This document shows, piece by piece, positions 13,994 through 16,686 of a DNA stretch of 16,686 nucleotides. Each line of letters begins with the position of its first letter. Positions within the stretch are counted from its first letter, which is position 1. The notes under the pieces are model-generated. The model was not told where the DNA came from. It ran no database searches and saw nothing but the letters and a program-made list of their open reading frames with translations. Source of the DNA: JBCBKU01 sp038521345 (GTDB lineage Bacteria; Pseudomonadota; Alphaproteobacteria; Rhodobacterales; Rhodobacteraceae); the NCBI GenBank assembly GCA_038521345.1, contig JBCBKU010000036.1, positions 1-16,686 on the forward strand, in the 5' to 3' direction. A program made the translations under genes and the position numbers.

Positions 13994-15681
13994 GCCGCAT
14001 TGATCCCGTCACCGGAGCCGTAATTCAGGGCGCTCTTGAGAGCATCGCTCTGGAAATGGGGCACAAGCTGATGCGGATGTCCTATTCATCGATCATTCGT
14101 GAATCGGAGGATTTCGGCGCGGCACTGACCGACGCCGAAGGCTTCCAGATGTGCGAGTGCAAGATGTCCACGCCCCTGCAGTCCGGGCCCATCCCGGGCT
14201 ATGTGCGCAATGTGCTGGAGGTCCTGACAGAGCGGAACGACCCGGTACGGCCCGGCGATGTGATCATGCACAATGATCCCTATGGTGGCGCTTCCCATGG
14301 CCCTGATGTTGCGTTTTGCGTGCCGGTATTCCTGGACCAGCAACTTGTCGGATGGTCCGTCACAACAGCACACCATCTGGACATCGGTGCATTGTCGCCC
14401 GGCAGTTGCGGGATCGTGGATGCGGTGGACACCTACGCTGAAGGGCTCCAGTTCAAAGCAATCAAGGTGTTCGATCAGGGCACGCGCAATGACGCGGTTT
14501 GGCACATCCTTCGCGCCAACATTCGGGCCACCGACCTCGTGGTTGGCGACATGGAGGCGCAGATTGAATCCGCGCGCATCGGAGCGACCCGATTGCTGGA
14601 ACTGGTCGAGCGCTATGGTCTGGACACGACCATGGCCGCCTTTCATGATCTGATGGACTACTCGGAGCGTCTCATGCGCGACGCAATCCGGGCGTTGCCG
14701 GACGGCGACTACAGCGCCACAACCAAGATCGACGGCTATCTCGACGACCCAAACCCCGCACGGCGGGAGCTGCCGCTTGTGGTTACTCTCAAGGTGCGTG
14801 GCGACGATCTCACCGTCGACCTCACCGGAACCGCACCGCAAGTGCCCGACAAACCGATCAACATGCCGTTGGTCGGAACCGTCGATTGCTCGGTCTGGTT
14901 GACAATCCGGTCGATCCTTCTCGACACCGTGACTTACGGCGCTATCCCGCAGAACTCGGGCCTGACACGTCCGATCAAGATCGAAGCGCCAAAAGGCTGC
15001 TTGGTGAACCCGATCTTCCCTGCTCCGGTCATCGCCCGCTTCTGTCCCGGCAACCAGCTTGCGGACACAGTGATGAAGGCCTTCGCTCAGATCGTCCCGG
15101 ATCAGGTCTCTGCCGGCATCGGGAACCTGCGGGTGGTTGCCTTGTCCGGCCTACGCGATGGGGATCACTGGGTCCATATGGAGATTATGGAAGGCAGTTA
15201 TGGCGGACGCAAAGGGATCGATGGCATGGACGCGGTCGACACGCTTTATGCCAACACCCGCAACAACCCGATCGAAGATATCGAATCTCATATTCCCATC
15301 CGCGTCGACCGATACGAGCTCCGCGAAAACGCCATGGCCGCCGGTGAATGGCGCGGCGGGATCGGCGCGATCCGGGAATTCACGTTCCTCGACGAGGCTG
15401 GCTTCTCGCTTGAAGGGGAAGGACATGCGTTTGAACCATGGGGCTTTGACGGCGGAGCGGACGGCCACAAGGCCGAACTGACGCTTGTCCACACCGATGG
15501 CACAACCACCAGTCTGCCTTCGAAAGTGCCGTACTTTAAGGTAAAGGCCGGCGAGACCTTGGTGTCGACGGGCCCAAGCGGTGGTGGTTACGGCGACCCG
15601 AAACGTCGATCCCGAGAAGCCATCGAGAACGATGTGCAGGACGGGCTGGTCACGAAGGCGTTGGCAGAGGACATGTTCTGA
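13990..15681 (+). CDS. hyuB: HyuB, hydantoinase/oxoprolinase subunit B
   Basis: A 563-residue hydantoinase B subunit. Family segments are RMSYSSIIRESEDFGAAL (29-46), HNDPYGGASHGPD (94-106), AHHLDIGALSPGS (137-149) and, near the C-terminus, the glycine-rich GPSGGGYGDP. The His/Asp residues in the 94-106 and 137-141 segments are likely metal ligands by analogy with the family. It works with HyuA as a cytosolic complex. Length is normal and no defects were seen. No other gene follows closely: the next start is 288 bases away, so hyuA-hyuB seems a two-gene transcription unit. Confidence 0.92.
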   Translation: MSRIDPVTGAVIQGALESIALEMGHKLMRMSYSSIIRESEDFGAALTDAEGFQMCECKMSTPLQSGPIPGYVRNVLEVLTERNDPVRPGDVIMHNDPYGGASHGPDVAFCVPVFLDQQLVGWSVTTAHHLDIGALSPGSCGIVDAVDTYAEGLQFKAIKVFDQGTRNDAVWHILRANIRATDLVVGDMEAQIESARIGATRLLELVERYGLDTTMAAFHDLMDYSERLMRDAIRALPDGDYSATTKIDGYLDDPNPARRELPLVVTLKVRGDDLTVDLTGTAPQVPDKPINMPLVGTVDCSVWLTIRSILLDTVTYGAIPQNSGLTRPIKIEAPKGCLVNPIFPAPVIARFCPGNQLADTVMKAFAQIVPDQVSAGIGNLRVVALSGLRDGDHWVHMEIMEGSYGGRKGIDGMDAVDTLYANTRNNPIEDIESHIPIRVDRYELRENAMAAGEWRGGIGAIREFTFLDEAGFSLEGEGHAFEPWGFDGGADGHKAELTLVHTDGTTTSLPSKVPYFKVKAGETLVSTGPSGGGYGDPKRRSREAIENDVQDGLVTKALAEDMF

Positions 15682-15969
15682 ACTCCCGCCCGGCAGGGGG
15701 TGTCGGTCCAGTCCGAACTCGTTCCTCTCAGCTCCCGAGAAGCGACGGGTTCACATTCGAGTGCCCGCGCCGCCGCGGCAGTTCTCGGCCCAACGTTGCT
15801 TGCGCGGCAATGGTCCGGAGAGACCAAGTCATCAACTTGGCGCTCTGTCCCGATCCTGTGGTCATTCGGCCGGATTTCATAAAGTCGTCAAACTCTTCTG
15901 TTCTTCGGTTCATCCCGCGGGGAGCCGTAAACCGGACCCATTTCGATTGTTTTTGCGCTGGAGCATCCC
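15682..15969. other. Gap after hyuB without a confident gene
   Basis: A 6-bp stem (CCAAGT/ACTTGG, 15824-15840) has no T-run after it. The gap contains a minus-strand open frame at 15728-15913 that looks somewhat protein-like (see findings) but lacks a properly spaced ribosome site. No convincing terminator for hyuB was found. Confidence 0.4.
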
Positions 15970-16659
15970 ATGGCGTGGTTCCTGGCTCTTTTTTTCGGTG
16001 TGATCTTGCTTTTTGCGATTCTCGCCCGGGAACTGTTTCGGCTTAACAAGAAAGCGATAAAGCACGGATACGGACCCAATTCTCAGCTTCCCGGACATCC
16101 GAAGGCGACAGGAACGTTGGTTTGCGTCAATGCGGATGCTCCGACACTGGGTAGGTCGCTGTCATTTCCGTATGCGTTTCAGGTCACCGCCGACGATCGT
16201 CATGTAACTGCAACATACGAATACCGCGCGCAAAGGCGCATGATCGCTGACACGGTCTATAACGGAGAACTCTTTCTCACTTTTGATGGGGACAAGGTGA
16301 AAGGCCGCGCGCTCATGGGGGGCCTTCAGTCCGTCGAAGGCACTGTCGATGAAAGTGCCGCGCGGCTCAGACGGGGCCAGCCGAAGGAAAGTCTCCTGTC
16401 CTTTCTGAATGGACCCTATGAATACGGGATCCGTCAGGGCACGGTTGTCTTCGAGAACACAACGCGTGCCGGATGCATAGGCCGCGACAGCGAACTGGAA
16501 GTCTATCTTGATCGGATCATCGGACGCGTCGTTCACGGCCCCCAGAAGACCTGGGCGGTGGACGTAGATGTGAGCTACGAGGATGTCGCGCCGGAACGGA
16601 TGGCGTTGGCGGTCATTCTTGCCTGCAACGATATTCTCAGTGCCCACCACGGAGATTGA
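15970..16659 (+). CDS. Unrecognised 229-residue protein with one N-terminal membrane anchor
   Basis: I do not recognise a family. Residues 3-20 form a single membrane segment (WFLALFFGVILLFAILA), followed by Arg and Lys residues (RLNKKAIKHGYG), so the bulk may lie in the cytoplasm with the anchor oriented N-out, though orientation is not certain. The rest looks like a beta-rich soluble domain, with stretches such as SFPYAFQVTADDRHVTATYEY, GELFLTFDGDKVKG and TWAVDVDVSYEDVAPE, and a helical C-terminus (MALAVILACNDILSAHH). One Cys occurs at each of three places, with no CxxC motif. The ATG is preceded by GGAG with good spacing. It is on the same strand as hyuB but separated by 288 bases, so co-function is not implied. 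Confidence 0.7.
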   Translation: MAWFLALFFGVILLFAILARELFRLNKKAIKHGYGPNSQLPGHPKATGTLVCVNADAPTLGRSLSFPYAFQVTADDRHVTATYEYRAQRRMIADTVYNGELFLTFDGDKVKGRALMGGLQSVEGTVDESAARLRRGQPKESLLSFLNGPYEYGIRQGTVVFENTTRAGCIGRDSELEVYLDRIIGRVVHGPQKTWAVDVDVSYEDVAPERMALAVILACNDILSAHHGD

Positions 16660-16686
16660 CTGTCTGGCCGGCGACGCCATGCGGTG

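Noticed and set aside
1..16686. CRISPR arrays, insertion sequences, tRNA or rRNA genes, phage genes
   Set aside because: No regularly spaced repeats, transposase or integrase motifs, or tRNA-like foldings were seen while reading both strands.

Overview
The window looks like chromosomal DNA from an alphaproteobacterium, most likely of the Roseobacter/Rhodobacterales type. The basis is the fairly high G+C, dense short-gap operons, Tat-secreted ABC binding proteins, a TctC-type binding protein and the combination of amidohydrolase families. The taxonomic call is inference from style; no rRNA or marker gene is present.

Layout. (1) Positions 1-114, minus: the first 38 codons of a TctC-like periplasmic binding protein. 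(2) 115-753: mostly non-coding, with a short frameshifted gene remnant at 431-644. (3) 754-8505, minus: a tight nine-gene operon. In transcription order it holds an ABC ATPase, a Tat-exported binding protein, two permeases (spermidine/putrescine-type layout), an Asp/Glu/hydantoin racemase, an N-carbamoyl-D-amino-acid hydrolase of the nitrilase superfamily, a cyclic-imidase/HpPgdA-type polysaccharide-deacetylase-fold hydrolase, a 91-residue Cys-containing protein and a COG0523/CobW GTPase. (4) 8506-8729: a divergent control region with a perfect TTGTATACAA palindrome. (5) 8730-9455, plus: a GntR/FCD regulator. (6) 9452-11682, minus: an M20 N-carbamoyl-L-amino-acid hydrolase/allantoate amidohydrolase-type enzyme followed by a quinone-oxidoreductase-type MDR protein. 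(7) 11918-15681, plus: HyuA and HyuB, the two subunits of an ATP-dependent hydantoinase/oxoprolinase. (8) 15682-15969: no clear gene. (9) 15970-16659, plus: an unrecognised membrane-anchored protein.

Together regions 3-7 read as a hydantoin / cyclic ureide or imide utilisation locus. The ABC system would import the ring compound, the racemase would interconvert enantiomers, HyuAB and/or the imidase-like protein would open the ring, and the D- and L-selective carbamoylases would release amino acid, CO2 and ammonia. The GntR protein would be the inducer-responsive regulator. No classical dihydropyrimidinase-type hydantoinase is visible. The COG0523 GTPase and its small Cys-containing partner are translationally linked to the imidase-like metalloenzyme, suggesting a dedicated metal-delivery module. 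That linkage is the least conventional part of the window.
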